From positions 496,001 through 560,000 of the forward strand of contig NZ_QYUO01000003.1 of the NCBI RefSeq assembly GCF_003591035.1: DNA of 64,000 nucleotides, given 5' to 3'. Below, in pieces: positions 9,175-18,892 of this stretch. Position 1 is the stretch's first letter. Each line of letters begins with the position of its first letter. The notes under the pieces are model-generated. The model had not been told where the DNA came from and ran no database searches. It was given only the letters and a program-made list of their open reading frames with translations. The position numbers and the translations under genes were made by a program. The DNA is from Noviherbaspirillum saxi (GTDB taxonomy: Bacteria; Pseudomonadota; Gammaproteobacteria; Burkholderiales; Burkholderiaceae_D).

Positions 9175-9622
9175 AGGTGGATGAGATGTTTCAACGGGCC
9201 ATGGAACAATCCGGGTTCGGCAGAGAATTCTCCTTTTGTCCGATATTGAGTGGCGCCTGCGAAGCGATGGTTCCAGAACGAACGAATTTTTAATCTGCTC
9301 TACAACCTGTCACTTGCAAGCGGATGCACTGGCCAGGCAGTAGATATCGAAGGAGCGGCTTCGAGAATGGGGCCACCTACGTTGATGCCGTGGCCATGAG
9401 CGATGATGATCGCGGTGACGGTCGCGCGATCTCTATCTTGATATGGTTGACCTGGGCTAAAAACGAGAACAAAACCGCATCCTGCAGGAACCTTTTGCGT
9501 TCTACTTCCACTTAGTCCACGCACAAAGACGTGACTGGCGTCGCTTGAACACGTCAGTGGCAATTCGACGCCAAAAGACGGGGCGATGACCGTCGCACCA
9601 GCCGGTTTCGTTCGGTGTATCC
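9175..9622. other. Divergent intergenic region between tonB and the 741-aa orphan gene
   Basis: About 450 bases hold the promoters of the minus-strand tonB operon and of the plus-strand gene at 9623. No classical Fur box was recognised. An 87-codon minus-strand open frame (9300-9563) exists but has no ribosome binding site or motif and is not annotated. Confidence 0.4.
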
Positions 9623-11848
9623 ATGACCAGAATTCTTCCAGCGCCCTCTTCTTCGTATCACTCAGCTGACAATGGATGCGTGAAAATCAGCGAGATGCGC
9701 TCTGTCGGCAATCTGCGGCTCGATGATGTTAGTCATTTGTTACGCACTCCAGACAACGCCCACCAGGTCGGTTGTCCAGAGCCTACATCATCCCCATGCC
9801 CACCGGCCCTCGGCGGCACGCCGACACTAGATACGGTCATCAAGCAGTGGCACGACGAACAGCACGCCACTTTTAATATAGCCGTTGCACTTCAAGCAGT
9901 GCGCTGTCTCAAAAAGCAGAGTGCACGATCGAACTTCAACAACAGCAAAGAAATGGAAGAGCGTCTCCAGCAATGGCAGAATATCCCGCCAGCCTTAACG
10001 GAAACAGCGGGAACGACCGCCGGTTTATGGCCAGGATGGGACGAGCTGCGTGAAAGCATTCCGGGAATCCTGATGTCGCAGCTCGTCCCGTCCTGGTTAG
10101 AACCGGCGACATCCGATATTGCTGTGGTCGTCTCCGATATTACGTCGACCTTGAGGCAGACTGAGTGGGTGCCGCGACTTGACCAGCGTATCTCTCAAGC
10201 TCCGTGTTTTCGGGAGATCCGGAATCAATATGCGGACGTCTCGCTTGCGCTACAGCGGGCGCTGGCTGAGTTCATTTCTGCGCGCGCAGAAGTGCTTATG
10301 GCGGTACGAAAAGGGAAAGTTGAAAAAAGCACGATAGACTTATACCGGGCTAGTCATGAGACGCTCACACACTATATCGATACTGCGGGGGCGGCTCGCG
10401 TCGCGCATCAGAAAGCAGCGGGCATAGTGCGGCACCGTCTCGAGGACAACCGTGCATCGACCACAGTCAAAATTATTAGGGCAGGCGCCGCCGCAACGGC
10501 GGCGAACGTACTATCGCCTCTGTTTGAAGCTGCGCAAATGGTGGCGAGAAATAGTGATCGGGCGCGCGCTAACCGCGTCATCGACGAGTTAAACATGCGC
10601 TTTGCCGACATCCTGAATGACGGTTGTGAAGCCAAGGCTGCCAGTCAATTGAAAGAGACGGATATCGACGCGCGAAAATTGCGAAAGCAGTGGAAAGGTC
10701 CGATGGAGTCGCGGTTGGAATTGGTAGCGGAAGCGCTGGACTACGAGGCGAAGCAAGAATGCAACGAGCGGGCGCATCGACTTCTCGTTCTGCAACGGGA
10801 TCTGGTGATGAAGGGGGATCTGGGCGGACTCGGTCACCAATCACGTGCGGCCGAATTGCTGGTAAATGACAGTGACCTACTTCGGGCAGCACTGAAGGCA
10901 AGACTGCTAGGCGACGGGGCAGTTGCTCGTTTAAGCAAGGCGTACTGCACGCGGGCACTGTCCGATACGCTGGGCATAGTCTCCGAGGAGGCTTCATCGG
11001 CGCTTCTCGATGGGCTCTGCAGCGATCAGGTCATCGATGCCGCAGCGTCCGCCGCCACGGCCGCCGAGACGTCACTCGTCATGGGTTCTGGCGTCATGGC
11101 GAGGCAGATCGAGCCTTCGGCATCGCATTTGGAGCGTAGACATGTGAGTACGTTAAGCTACCTCGGGCAGCTTACCAAGGTCGGGACAAGGCTGTACAAG
11201 AATACCGTTGCGACTGCGAGATCGATTCCGCAAATGTGGCATAACGCCCGCGATGGCATACATGGGGCGCAACAGGGATCTGCGATCGACAGAGACCTCG
11301 CTCAGGCGCGCGTAATGATGGCGGAGGGAATAATAGGGGCCTGTGTTGGTGACGTGATGACTGCCGCAAAATCGGATAGCGAGGTCAAGGTACAGAATAG
11401 TTTTGACGTCCTGATGCCTCTGCTATATGGCTTAAAAGGAAAAGGCCATGATTGGCATCGAAACAGGCTCAAGGACGCTAAATTAAAGATAACAACGTAC
11501 ATTCCAATTGCCGATGTCGGCCGCGTCAAAGAGGTCGAACAGAACAACGAAACGGTACTGCTATTGCTCAAAACCGAGAAAGCGAACCTCGTTTTTTTCA
11601 AGGGATTGAAACACCGTGGCAGCGATGCATGGTATCAAATCGATGACGATGGTTTGAATTTGCGCCATGTACCTACGATGCCACTGTCCGAGCTCATGAA
11701 GGGCCTGGAAGGTACTGTTGTGGAGGTACTGGTTGCGAGCCGGACTCTGCACGGAGAAGCTACCGATCGCCCAAAGCAGCATCTTGGGAAAGATTGCCGT
11801 CCTCTCTCTGCTTCGCTCCGATTACGGCCTGTTCTTCACCAGCGTTAG
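9623..11848 (+). CDS. Large orphan protein, possibly secreted effector-like
   Basis: A 741-residue protein with no recognised domain. The first ~75 residues are Ser/Pro-rich and low in predicted structure (MTRILPAPSSSYHSADNG; PTSSPCPPALGG). The bulk (about 75-690) looks largely alpha-helical, rich in Ala, Arg and Glu. There is no signal peptide and no clear membrane segment. A disordered Ser/Pro-rich N-terminus followed by a helical body is typical of type III effectors, but no secretion genes are in the window, so this is only a suggestion. The last ~35 residues are Arg/Leu-rich and read like a frame-shifted tail. Codon choice is less GC-biased than in neighbours, suggesting recent acquisition. 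It faces the AAA pseudogene. Confidence 0.6.
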   Translation: MTRILPAPSSSYHSADNGCVKISEMRSVGNLRLDDVSHLLRTPDNAHQVGCPEPTSSPCPPALGGTPTLDTVIKQWHDEQHATFNIAVALQAVRCLKKQSARSNFNNSKEMEERLQQWQNIPPALTETAGTTAGLWPGWDELRESIPGILMSQLVPSWLEPATSDIAVVVSDITSTLRQTEWVPRLDQRISQAPCFREIRNQYADVSLALQRALAEFISARAEVLMAVRKGKVEKSTIDLYRASHETLTHYIDTAGAARVAHQKAAGIVRHRLEDNRASTTVKIIRAGAAATAANVLSPLFEAAQMVARNSDRARANRVIDELNMRFADILNDGCEAKAASQLKETDIDARKLRKQWKGPMESRLELVAEALDYEAKQECNERAHRLLVLQRDLVMKGDLGGLGHQSRAAELLVNDSDLLRAALKARLLGDGAVARLSKAYCTRALSDTLGIVSEEASSALLDGLCSDQVIDAAASAATAAETSLVMGSGVMARQIEPSASHLERRHVSTLSYLGQLTKVGTRLYKNTVATARSIPQMWHNARDGIHGAQQGSAIDRDLAQARVMMAEGIIGACVGDVMTAAKSDSEVKVQNSFDVLMPLLYGLKGKGHDWHRNRLKDAKLKITTYIPIADVGRVKEVEQNNETVLLLLKTEKANLVFFKGLKHRGSDAWYQIDDDGLNLRHVPTMPLSELMKGLEGTVVEVLVASRTLHGEATDRPKQHLGKDCRPLSASLRLRPVLHQR

Positions 11849-11958
11849 CTGCGCAGCTTTGGGGCGCAGTTATAGCCTGAAGCTGAATCGCATGGTCGAA
11901 CGCTTGACATGCAATTCGACTGCTGAATTTCTTTTTTCTTACCTTGCTTAAAGTGGTC

Positions 11959-11992
11959 ATAGCGCCATCTCGCATCATCGAGATGGCGCTAT
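11959..11992. terminator. Perfect 14-bp bidirectional hairpin
   Basis: ATAGCGCCATCTCG at 11959-11972 pairs without mismatch with 11979-11992 around the six-base loop CATCAT. It lies between two convergent genes (plus gene ending 11848, minus pseudogene ending 12039), which fits a bidirectional terminator. Only weak T-rich sequence follows on either strand. Confidence 0.7.
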
Positions 11993-12038
11993 CACTTCTT
12001 AGCATTGCCTCGGCAATGATCTTTGCCTTCAAAACCAC

Positions 12039-13783
12039 TTACTTTCCGGAAGGCTTATCGCCAAGCCAATCAGTTATGCTAATTGCAAGATTTTTAACTG
12101 GCTCAGTAAGAATTTCGACATTATCCGCGTGCCATTTCAATAGTTTTTCTATCGCCTTCTGTCGCTTCTTGTTGTTGTCCGGATCGGTGGGCATTTGGCT
12201 GAGGATATTTTGAATGATGGTCAAAGTCTCTTCTTGAAGATCGCTATCCAAAGCATGTCCGACTACCAAATCTCTTAATCGGCTTAAACATGTTCCCACC
12301 GAAGCCCAGGAAACTTCGGGCTGTGCGGTGCTGCACATGGATTCCTTGACCAAATGCGAAATCACATGCAAGGCTTCTTTTTTCTCGGCTTTATCGGTAA
12401 TTTGTACAGGGACACCTGCCGCTACCTGGGTGCCTAACAAAGCGTTAACAAGGAATAGCATCACTGAATCATTTTTCACGATGGTATGCTGGCTACATTT
12501 CTTACGTAGAGCAGCTAATGCTTCACTTAATTTGGCATCTTGTTTTACGCGGCCGCTCATTTGATCAATGAACTTCTCAACAGTGGCCACTCTGTCTGTG
12601 CTGATGCGTTTCCCGCCCATCTCTTCTTGCGCATGAACCGCATATATATCACTAACTATCTGCAGGACCGTAGCGTCGTCGTACCAATCGATAGGTTGAT
12701 CTTGGTTACTTAGTTCATGCTCGATTCGAGAGATAAATTTCGAGACGACTTCTTTGATAACTCGACCTCCCGGATTCCGTTTGATATCCTCATTAACGAT
12801 ATGCTCACGTCAATGATCGAAGACATTCTGTACCTTTCCTGCAAATTCATCGCCATGTTGAGTCTTGATTCGTTCGATGATGACGCTGAATTTCTCTGAT
12901 GCCGCAGCAATTTTTTGATCCTCGGTTAGTGCCTGGAAAGTGATGATTGGAAAACGTTGGGCCAGGGCGGCGTCTTTCACAACGTCGTTTGAGGCGAAGA
13001 TCAAATTGATACGGTTGAGCGGTATTTTGATATTGCAGCTTGGGACGTTTAATACGGGTGACGCCTGTAACAAAAATTTCATATACGAGGCCATGTTATT
13101 GGCGTTCAAGTTGGCTTCATCAAAAAATACCAATGGATTACTGACACCAGAACGAACAATCTCAAGCGCTAATTTTCCGACAAGCTCTTCCAAGTCCTGC
13201 TTCCCCTGTTTTACCTGGCCGGATTTTTGTTCGCCCTGAAGTTTAGCAAGCGTCGTGGAAGACATATCAATCTTGATGAAGAGAACACCAAGAAGCTCCG
13301 CAATCTTCTCAACCATTGTTGTCTTGCCAGTGCCTCCGTATCCACCCAAATAAGCAACTGCCGTCGACTCAGGAGTGTTATTCGGATTCGAATTGTGTAC
13401 GGCAACCGATATGAAGTTCCCTATCGCTCCTTGAATGGCAGTATCGTATCCACTTAGAGTTTTCTGGAATTCCTGGTAAGCAGATGAGTTGAAAAGCGAG
13501 GCTGCAATATGTTTAGGAGGGCTGTTAGTACAAATGAGCCATACATAACGTAGAAAAAACGGGCGGTAGATGTCAATATGAGCTGCTGTTACGTTTTCAT
13601 CTTTGTTGAATTCACCTATGCCATATTGAATGGTATTGCCAATTGCAACAGCCGTCTCTTTAACATCGTCATGGCACTCCTTTAATCGCGGAGCTAAAAA
13701 ATCTTCGATACGACTCCCTGGGTCGGCACCATACTCTCGATTAGGTCCTGAACTGCTCGTTGGGTAGCAGCATTGCTATACAT
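12039..13783 (-). pseudogene. AAA-type ATPase, broken by a frameshift and an in-frame stop
   Basis: One ~580-codon gene can be rebuilt. It starts at ATG 13783 (MYSNAATQRAVQDLI) behind AAAGGA. About 15-20 codons later the reading must change by one base (near 13720-13740) to continue as EYGADPGSRIEDFLAPRL and on to the ATPase core. That core has a Walker A loop (GGYGGTGKTT), a Walker B (LVFFDEANLN) and a sensor-1-like NLIFASND. A TGA at 12810-12812 interrupts the frame after VFDH; the same frame then stays open for over 250 codons to the stop at 12039. The region is visibly AT-richer than the flanks. Either the gene is decayed, or the lesions are sequencing errors. The ATPase subfamily and role are unknown. 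Confidence 0.75.
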
Positions 13784-14145
13784 TTTTGATCCTTTCTATT
13801 TTGATACACATGTTCCCGATTCTGTCGCCGTCCTACGCAAAGGCGATAGTCGCTGTACTTGCGTTCAGGTTTCCCGGATACGGTTGGCCCGGAGAACATT
13901 TCTTCAAGTTGACTTAGGCGACGGCTGTACGGACGTATTTGACCGAACGAGCGCCCCGCACTTACCAAACCGTTTGCAGGCGCTGTAACACTCTTGGCTT
14001 CCGGTGGGTAGCATCGTTCGGGATTGAAGTCGTCGCTTGAACCGACTTGAAAACTGCGCTGGCGAATCAATCCCGCAGTGTTTCGGCTTTCTGCAAACGG
14101 TTTGAATTGGGTTGGTGGTGCTGACTGACAGACCGGTTCCTGCAT
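13741..14145 (-). CDS. Possible small Ser/Pro/Arg-rich protein upstream of the AAA pseudogene
   Basis: A 134-codon open frame overlapping the first codons of the broken AAA gene. The translation is plausible but motif-free (QEPVCQSAPPTQFKPFAES; later SRRLSQLEEMFSGPTVSGKP). Codon use is not obviously random, and the N-terminus is polar and Ser/Pro-rich like that of the orphan at 9623. No ribosome binding site precedes its ATG, which lies inside an inverted repeat. It could be a short gene, or the true N-terminal part of the AAA protein in yet another frame. Low confidence. Confidence 0.25.
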   Translation of the reverse strand: MQEPVCQSAPPTQFKPFAESRNTAGLIRQRSFQVGSSDDFNPERCYPPEAKSVTAPANGLVSAGRSFGQIRPYSRRLSQLEEMFSGPTVSGKPERKYSDYRLCVGRRQNREHVYQNRKDQKCIAMLLPNEQFRT

Positions 14146-14246
14146 CTGTCAGTTCTGCGGGGTATTTTTTACTTCATTGCTTGGGTTGATAGCGCCAAGT
14201 ATGGGCGAAACGGTTGTCGATTACGCTGTGTTCGCTTGGTGGAAAA
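13784..14246. repeat. Region with two inverted repeats between AAA pseudogene and cusA
   Basis: The 14-base arm CAAACCGTTTGCAG at 13966-13979 recurs in perfect inverted form at 14091-14104, 111 bases away. A second inverted repeat pairs ACTGACAGA (14124-14132) with TCTGTCAGT (14145-14153); on the plus strand it is followed by a T-run (TTTTTT near 14165). The second could end transcription or bind a regulator. Apart from the doubtful frame ending at 14145 nothing coding was seen. Confidence 0.5.
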
Positions 14247-17200
14247 TCATGAATTTAATACCCCTCGGCGCATCAGCAAATAAGCCGCCGGCACCACCAG
14301 CATCGACAGCAACGGTGCCGTTATCATCCCTCCCACCATCGGCGCGACGATGCGCTGCATCACCTCCGAACCAGTTCCCGAACCCGCCATGATTGGCACC
14401 AATCCCGCGATGATGACCGCCACTGTCATGGCCTTGGGACGCACCCGCAGCACGGCTCCGTCGCGTATTGCGTCGAGCAGGTCGGCATCCGACACCAGGC
14501 CGCGCATACGTTTTTCCTCCCATGCGTTCTTGATATACAGCAGCATGACCACCCCGAACTCCGCCGCGACACCGGCCAACGCAATGAAGCCGACGCTGCC
14601 GGCGACGGACAGATGATGCCCGAGCAGCCATAGCAGCCAGACGCCGCCGCAGCATGCGAAGGGCAATGCCGACATGATCAGCAGGGCTTCGTCGGTTCGC
14701 TTGAACAGGAAGAACAGCAGGATGAAAATGATGAGCAGCGTCGCCGGCACCACCAGTGCAAGTTTCGCCTGCGCCCGCTCCAGGTATTCGAACTGTCCCG
14801 ACCAGGACACCGAATAACCAGCGGGCAGCGCGACCTGCGCGGCAACCGCCGCCTGCATCTCCCGCACGGCGGAACGCAGGTCGCGTTCGCGGATATCGAC
14901 GTAGACCCATCCTGACAGGCGCGCATTCTCGCTCCTGAGCATGGGCGGGCCGCTGCTGATGCGGATGGTCGCGAGATCACCCAGGCGCACCTGCGCGCCG
15001 CGCTCGGTCAGGACAGGTAACTGGCGCAGCTTCTCGACCGAATCGCGCACTTCGCGCGGATAACGCACGTTGATCGGGAAGCGCTGCAAGCCCTCGACGG
15101 TTTCTCCGATATTGTCGCCGCCGATCCCGGCCGACACGAGGCTTTGCACATCGTCGACATTCATGCCGTAACGGGCGGCCGCATCGCGGTCGATGTTGAC
15201 GTCGATGTAGCGTCCGCCGCTCAGCCGTTCCGCGAGCGCCGATGACACGCCCGGCAGCGTCTTGACCAGCCGTTCGATGTCGGCAGTGATGCGGTCAATT
15301 TCCTTCAGGCTGCTCCCGGCGACCTTGATGCCGACCGGGCTCTTGATGCCGGTGGCGAGCATGTCGATCCGGTTGCGGATCGGCGGCACCCAGATGTTGG
15401 ACAGCCCGGGAACCTTGACCGTGCGGTCCAGCTCTTCGACCAGCTTGGTGGGCGTCATGCCCGCTCGCCATTGGTCGCGCGGCTTGAAGCGGATGGTCGT
15501 TTCCAGCATTTCCAGCGGCGCGGGATCGGTCGCGGTTTCGGCGCGGCCTGCCTTGCCGAATACGCTTTCCACTTCCGGCACAGTTTTGATCAGGCGGTCG
15601 GTTTGCTGCAGCAATTCCGCTGCCTTGCCCGCGGACAGTCCCGGCAATGCAGAGGGCATGTACAACAGATCGCCTTCATCGAGTGGCGGCATGAATTCGC
15701 TGCCGAGGCGGGACAAGGGCCACAGTGTGACGATGACGATGCACGCTGCGATGCACAAGGTCGCCTTCGGATGACGCAGCACACGCTCAAGCACCGGGCG
15801 ATACAGCACGATCAGCGCACGGTTGAGCGGGTTGGCCTGCTCGTCCGGAATGCGCCCGCGAATCAGGTAGCCCATCAATACCGGAATCAGCGTGATGGCG
15901 AGCCCGGCCGCTGCGGCCATGGCATAGGTTTTGGTGAAGGCCAGCGGCGCGAATAGCTTTCCCTCCTGCGCTTCGAGCGTAAACACCGGTACGAAGGACA
16001 GGACGACGATCAGCAGCGACATGAATAAGGCCGGTCCGACTTCCACTGCGGCGTCGCCGATGACGCGCCAGTGTTCGTCACCTCGCAACTCTTCACTTGG
16101 ATGGGCATGACGCCATGCCTCGATATGCTTGTGGGCGTTTTCGATCATTACCACGGCCGCATCGACCATCGCGCCGACGGCAATGGCGATACCGCCGAGC
16201 GACATGATGTTGGCATTGACGCCCTGGTAATGCATGACGATGAAGGCCGTCAGTATGCCGATCGGCAGTGTGGCGATCGCCACCAGCGACGAGCGCACAT
16301 GAAACAGGAATAACCCGCACACCAGCGCCACGACGATGAATTCCTCGATCAGCTTTTCCACCAGGTTCCTGATCGCGCTCTTGATCAGTACCGAGCGATC
16401 ATAGACCGGGACGATCTCCACACCCTGCGGCAATCCCGGCTTCAACATCTCGAGACGGGCTTTCACGGCATCGATGGTGTCGAGCGCGTTCTTGCCGGAT
16501 CGCATGACGATGATGCCGCCAGCAACTTCTCCTTCGCCATTCAATTCCGCGATGCCGCGCCGCATTTCCGGACCCACCTGTATGCGCGCCACATCGCCGA
16601 GCCGCACCGGCACGCCCGCATCGCTGGCCGCCAGCGGAATGCGCCGAAAATCGTCCAGCGACGCCAGGTATCCGGACGCGCGCACCATATACTCCGCTTC
16701 GCCCAGTTCGAGCACCGAGCCGCCGGTTTCCTGGTTCGCCTTGCGCACCGCCTCGATCACCTTGCCATGCGTGATGCGATAGGCACGCATCTTGTCCGGA
16801 TCGAGCACGATCTGGTATTGACGCACCATGCCGCCGATGCTGGCCACCTCGGCCACATTCGGTACCGCCTTCAGTTCGTATTTGAGGAACCAGTCCTGCA
16901 AGGCGCGCAGTTGCGACACATCCATCCTGCCGCTGCGGTCGACCAGCGCGTATTCGTAGATCCACCCGACGCCCGTCGCGTCCGGTCCGAGCGATGCCTT
17001 TGCCTGTGCCGGCAGGCGCGACTGCACCTGGTTTAAATACTCCAGCACGCGCGAGCGCGCCCAGTACAGATCGGTGCCATCCTCGAACAATACATACACA
17101 AACGAATCGCCGAAGAAGGAATATCCTCGCACCGCTTTCGCGCCCGGCACCGACAGCATGGTGGTGGTCAGCGGATAGGTAACCTGGTTCTCCACGATCT

Positions 17201-17372
17201 GCGGCGCCTGCCCGGGATACGTGGTGCGAATGATCACTTGCACATCCGAGAGATCGGGAATCGCATCGAGCGGCGCGCGCAGCAGCGCCCAGCTTCCCCA
17301 TAGCGTGAGCAACAGCGCGCTTATCAGCACCAGCAGCCGATTGGCGATGGACCAGCGGATCAGCCGGGCCAT
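14247..17372 (-). CDS. cusA: Copper/silver efflux RND pump CusA
   Basis: A 1041-residue heavy-metal RND pump with twelve membrane segments and two large periplasmic loops. ATG at 17372 overlaps the stop of cusB (TGATG), so this start is chosen over an in-frame TTG one codon earlier. Three methionines that bind Cu(I)/Ag(I) in E. coli CusA (M573, M623, M672) are conserved at positions 572, 622 and 671 ([30 protein letters not shown]). The proton-relay segment [20 protein letters not shown] is intact. The pump expels monovalent copper or silver from periplasm and cytoplasm through the adaptor and outer-membrane channel encoded upstream. Confidence 0.95.
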   Translation of the reverse strand: MARLIRWSIANRLLVLISALLLTLWGSWALLRAPLDAIPDLSDVQVIIRTTYPGQAPQIVENQVTYPLTTTMLSVPGAKAVRGYSFFGDSFVYVLFEDGTDLYWARSRVLEYLNQVQSRLPAQAKASLGPDATGVGWIYEYALVDRSGRMDVSQLRALQDWFLKYELKAVPNVAEVASIGGMVRQYQIVLDPDKMRAYRITHGKVIEAVRKANQETGGSVLELGEAEYMVRASGYLASLDDFRRIPLAASDAGVPVRLGDVARIQVGPEMRRGIAELNGEGEVAGGIIVMRSGKNALDTIDAVKARLEMLKPGLPQGVEIVPVYDRSVLIKSAIRNLVEKLIEEFIVVALVCGLFLFHVRSSLVAIATLPIGILTAFIVMHYQGVNANIMSLGGIAIAVGAMVDAAVVMIENAHKHIEAWRHAHPSEELRGDEHWRVIGDAAVEVGPALFMSLLIVVLSFVPVFTLEAQEGKLFAPLAFTKTYAMAAAAGLAITLIPVLMGYLIRGRIPDEQANPLNRALIVLYRPVLERVLRHPKATLCIAACIVIVTLWPLSRLGSEFMPPLDEGDLLYMPSALPGLSAGKAAELLQQTDRLIKTVPEVESVFGKAGRAETATDPAPLEMLETTIRFKPRDQWRAGMTPTKLVEELDRTVKVPGLSNIWVPPIRNRIDMLATGIKSPVGIKVAGSSLKEIDRITADIERLVKTLPGVSSALAERLSGGRYIDVNIDRDAAARYGMNVDDVQSLVSAGIGGDNIGETVEGLQRFPINVRYPREVRDSVEKLRQLPVLTERGAQVRLGDLATIRISSGPPMLRSENARLSGWVYVDIRERDLRSAVREMQAAVAAQVALPAGYSVSWSGQFEYLERAQAKLALVVPATLLIIFILLFFLFKRTDEALLIMSALPFACCGGVWLLWLLGHHLSVAGSVGFIALAGVAAEFGVVMLLYIKNAWEEKRMRGLVSDADLLDAIRDGAVLRVRPKAMTVAVIIAGLVPIMAGSGTGSEVMQRIVAPMVGGMITAPLLSMLVVPAAYLLMRRGVLNS

Positions 17373-18892
17373 CAACTGGCGCCTGCTGCTTTTCGGCCAC
17401 CCGAACCGGATGCGGTCGCGCGCGAAATCGTGGTGATCTGGTACACGCCTTCTTTGGGCATGCTGAACTCGAACACGACCTTGTCACCGACGGCGATCCC
17501 TTTCGGCATGCCGCCTGCGGGCAAGGCGAACTCCATCGTCATCTCTCCCCATTTGAGCGCGGGAATTGGCGCATGTGAAATGGTGGCTTCCTCCTTGCTA
17601 ATGTCCTCGACCTTGCCCTCGGTGCGATAGGTGCGGTGAGTGGCCTGCGTGACTGCGTTCATGCGCGTCGCGGTGCCTTTCAGGCTGGCTTCCGAATCGA
17701 TCAGGAACTGGCCGGAAACGACCACGGTTTGTCCGGCTTCGACGCCTTTCCGGATTTCGGTCCAGCCATTGGCTTCGATGCCGGCCTGCACATCGACCGG
17801 CTTGAATGTGCCGCCTTCTTGCATCAGGATCACGACTTGCCGTTCTCCGGTCTGAATCACCGCTTCGCTCGGGACGGCAAGCACCGCCGCGCGCGGCGCG
17901 GAAGCGAGGCTGACGGTGGCAAACATGCCCGGCGTCAGTTCGCCGGAGGCATTCGCCAGCTCAATGCGTGCCTTGCGCGTGCGGGTGGCCGGATCGATCT
18001 CGGGCAACAGCTCGCTGACCTTGCCTTTGAAAACCATCCCCGGCATGGAGGAAACCTGGGCTTCGACCGCCGTACCGGCCCGCACCTGGACCGACATGTT
18101 TTCCGGGAGGTCTGCGTTGAGCCAGACGGTGCCAGTGCCGTTGAGCCGAAATAAGCTCATCCCGGGCGCGACGGTCATGCCTTCCCTGGCGGCGAGTTCC
18201 GTGACCACGCCGTCGACGGGGGCCGTCACCGCTTGGTGCGGCTGGACGTTGCCGCGCGCTTCCACCGTGCGGATCTGGTCTTCGGACATGCCGGCCAGAC
18301 GCATGCGCTGCCGCGCCGCTTTGGCCAGCCCGTTCAGTCCGGTTCCGCCGCCCACGCGCCGCGCTGCCAGGTATTCCTCCTGCGCGGCAATCCACTCCGG
18401 CACATACAACTCCGCCAATGCTTGTCCCTTGTGTACCCGGGCTAGCGGTGCGCGCACATGAAGACCTTCGACGAATCCGTTGCTGCGCGCCTGTATCAGC
18501 ACAACATCGCGCTCGTTATAGGCAATGCTGCCCACAGCGCTCACCACCGGCGCCAACTCCTTCCTTGCGACTTCGGTGGTGCGTATTCCCAGATTCTGCT
18601 GTACGCGCGGGTTGATGCCGACCTTGCCGTCGTCGCCCGCCGCGCCAGCCTCATCCGCGTAGACCGGCACCAATTGCATGTCCATGAATGGCGACTTGCC
18701 CGGTTTGTCGAAACGCGGGCCGGGAACCATCGGATCATGCCAATACAGCACTTTCTTTTCCGGCGCCCCGATACCCGCTTCGCGGCTCGACGTATCCTCT
18801 CCCTGCGTCATGATCACCCGGTAAAGGCCGTAGCCCGAAGCAGTGCCAAGGCTCACCGCCGCTAACGCGACCGCAATCAGTCCGCGATTCAT
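17372..18892 (-). CDS. cusB: Copper/silver efflux periplasmic adaptor CusB with CusF-like C-terminal domain
   Basis: A 506-residue membrane-fusion protein. The start at 18892 overlaps the stop of the upstream gene (ATGA). It has an N-terminal membrane anchor or signal (residues 1-25), then a heavy-metal-binding segment ([20 protein letters not shown], then MDMQLVPVY), an alpha-hairpin and lipoyl-like core, and beta-barrel domains. The last ~75 residues match Cus[17 protein letters not shown] places His, Trp, Met and Met at the same spacing as the CusF copper site (H36, W44, M47, M49). In E. coli CusF is a separate chaperone; here it is fused to the adaptor and would hand metal directly to the pump. 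Confidence 0.93.
   Translation of the reverse strand: MNRGLIAVALAAVSLGTASGYGLYRVIMTQGEDTSSREAGIGAPEKKVLYWHDPMVPGPRFDKPGKSPFMDMQLVPVYADEAGAAGDDGKVGINPRVQQNLGIRTTEVARKELAPVVSAVGSIAYNERDVVLIQARSNGFVEGLHVRAPLARVHKGQALAELYVPEWIAAQEEYLAARRVGGGTGLNGLAKAARQRMRLAGMSEDQIRTVEARGNVQPHQAVTAPVDGVVTELAAREGMTVAPGMSLFRLNGTGTVWLNADLPENMSVQVRAGTAVEAQVSSMPGMVFKGKVSELLPEIDPATRTRKARIELANASGELTPGMFATVSLASAPRAAVLAVPSEAVIQTGERQVVILMQEGGTFKPVDVQAGIEANGWTEIRKGVEAGQTVVVSGQFLIDSEASLKGTATRMNAVTQATHRTYRTEGKVEDISKEEATISHAPIPALKWGEMTMEFALPAGGMPKGIAVGDKVVFEFSMPKEGVYQITTISRATASGSGGRKAAGAS

Noticed and set aside
9260..9286. TTCG repeats on the minus strand resembling an HrpG/HrpB-type TTCG-N16-TTCG box
   Set aside because: The closest spacing is 15 bases and it points toward tonB, not toward the effector-like orphan.
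9300..9563. 87-codon minus-strand frame between tonB and the orphan gene
   Set aside because: No ribosome site, no motif, and it would occupy the shared promoter region.
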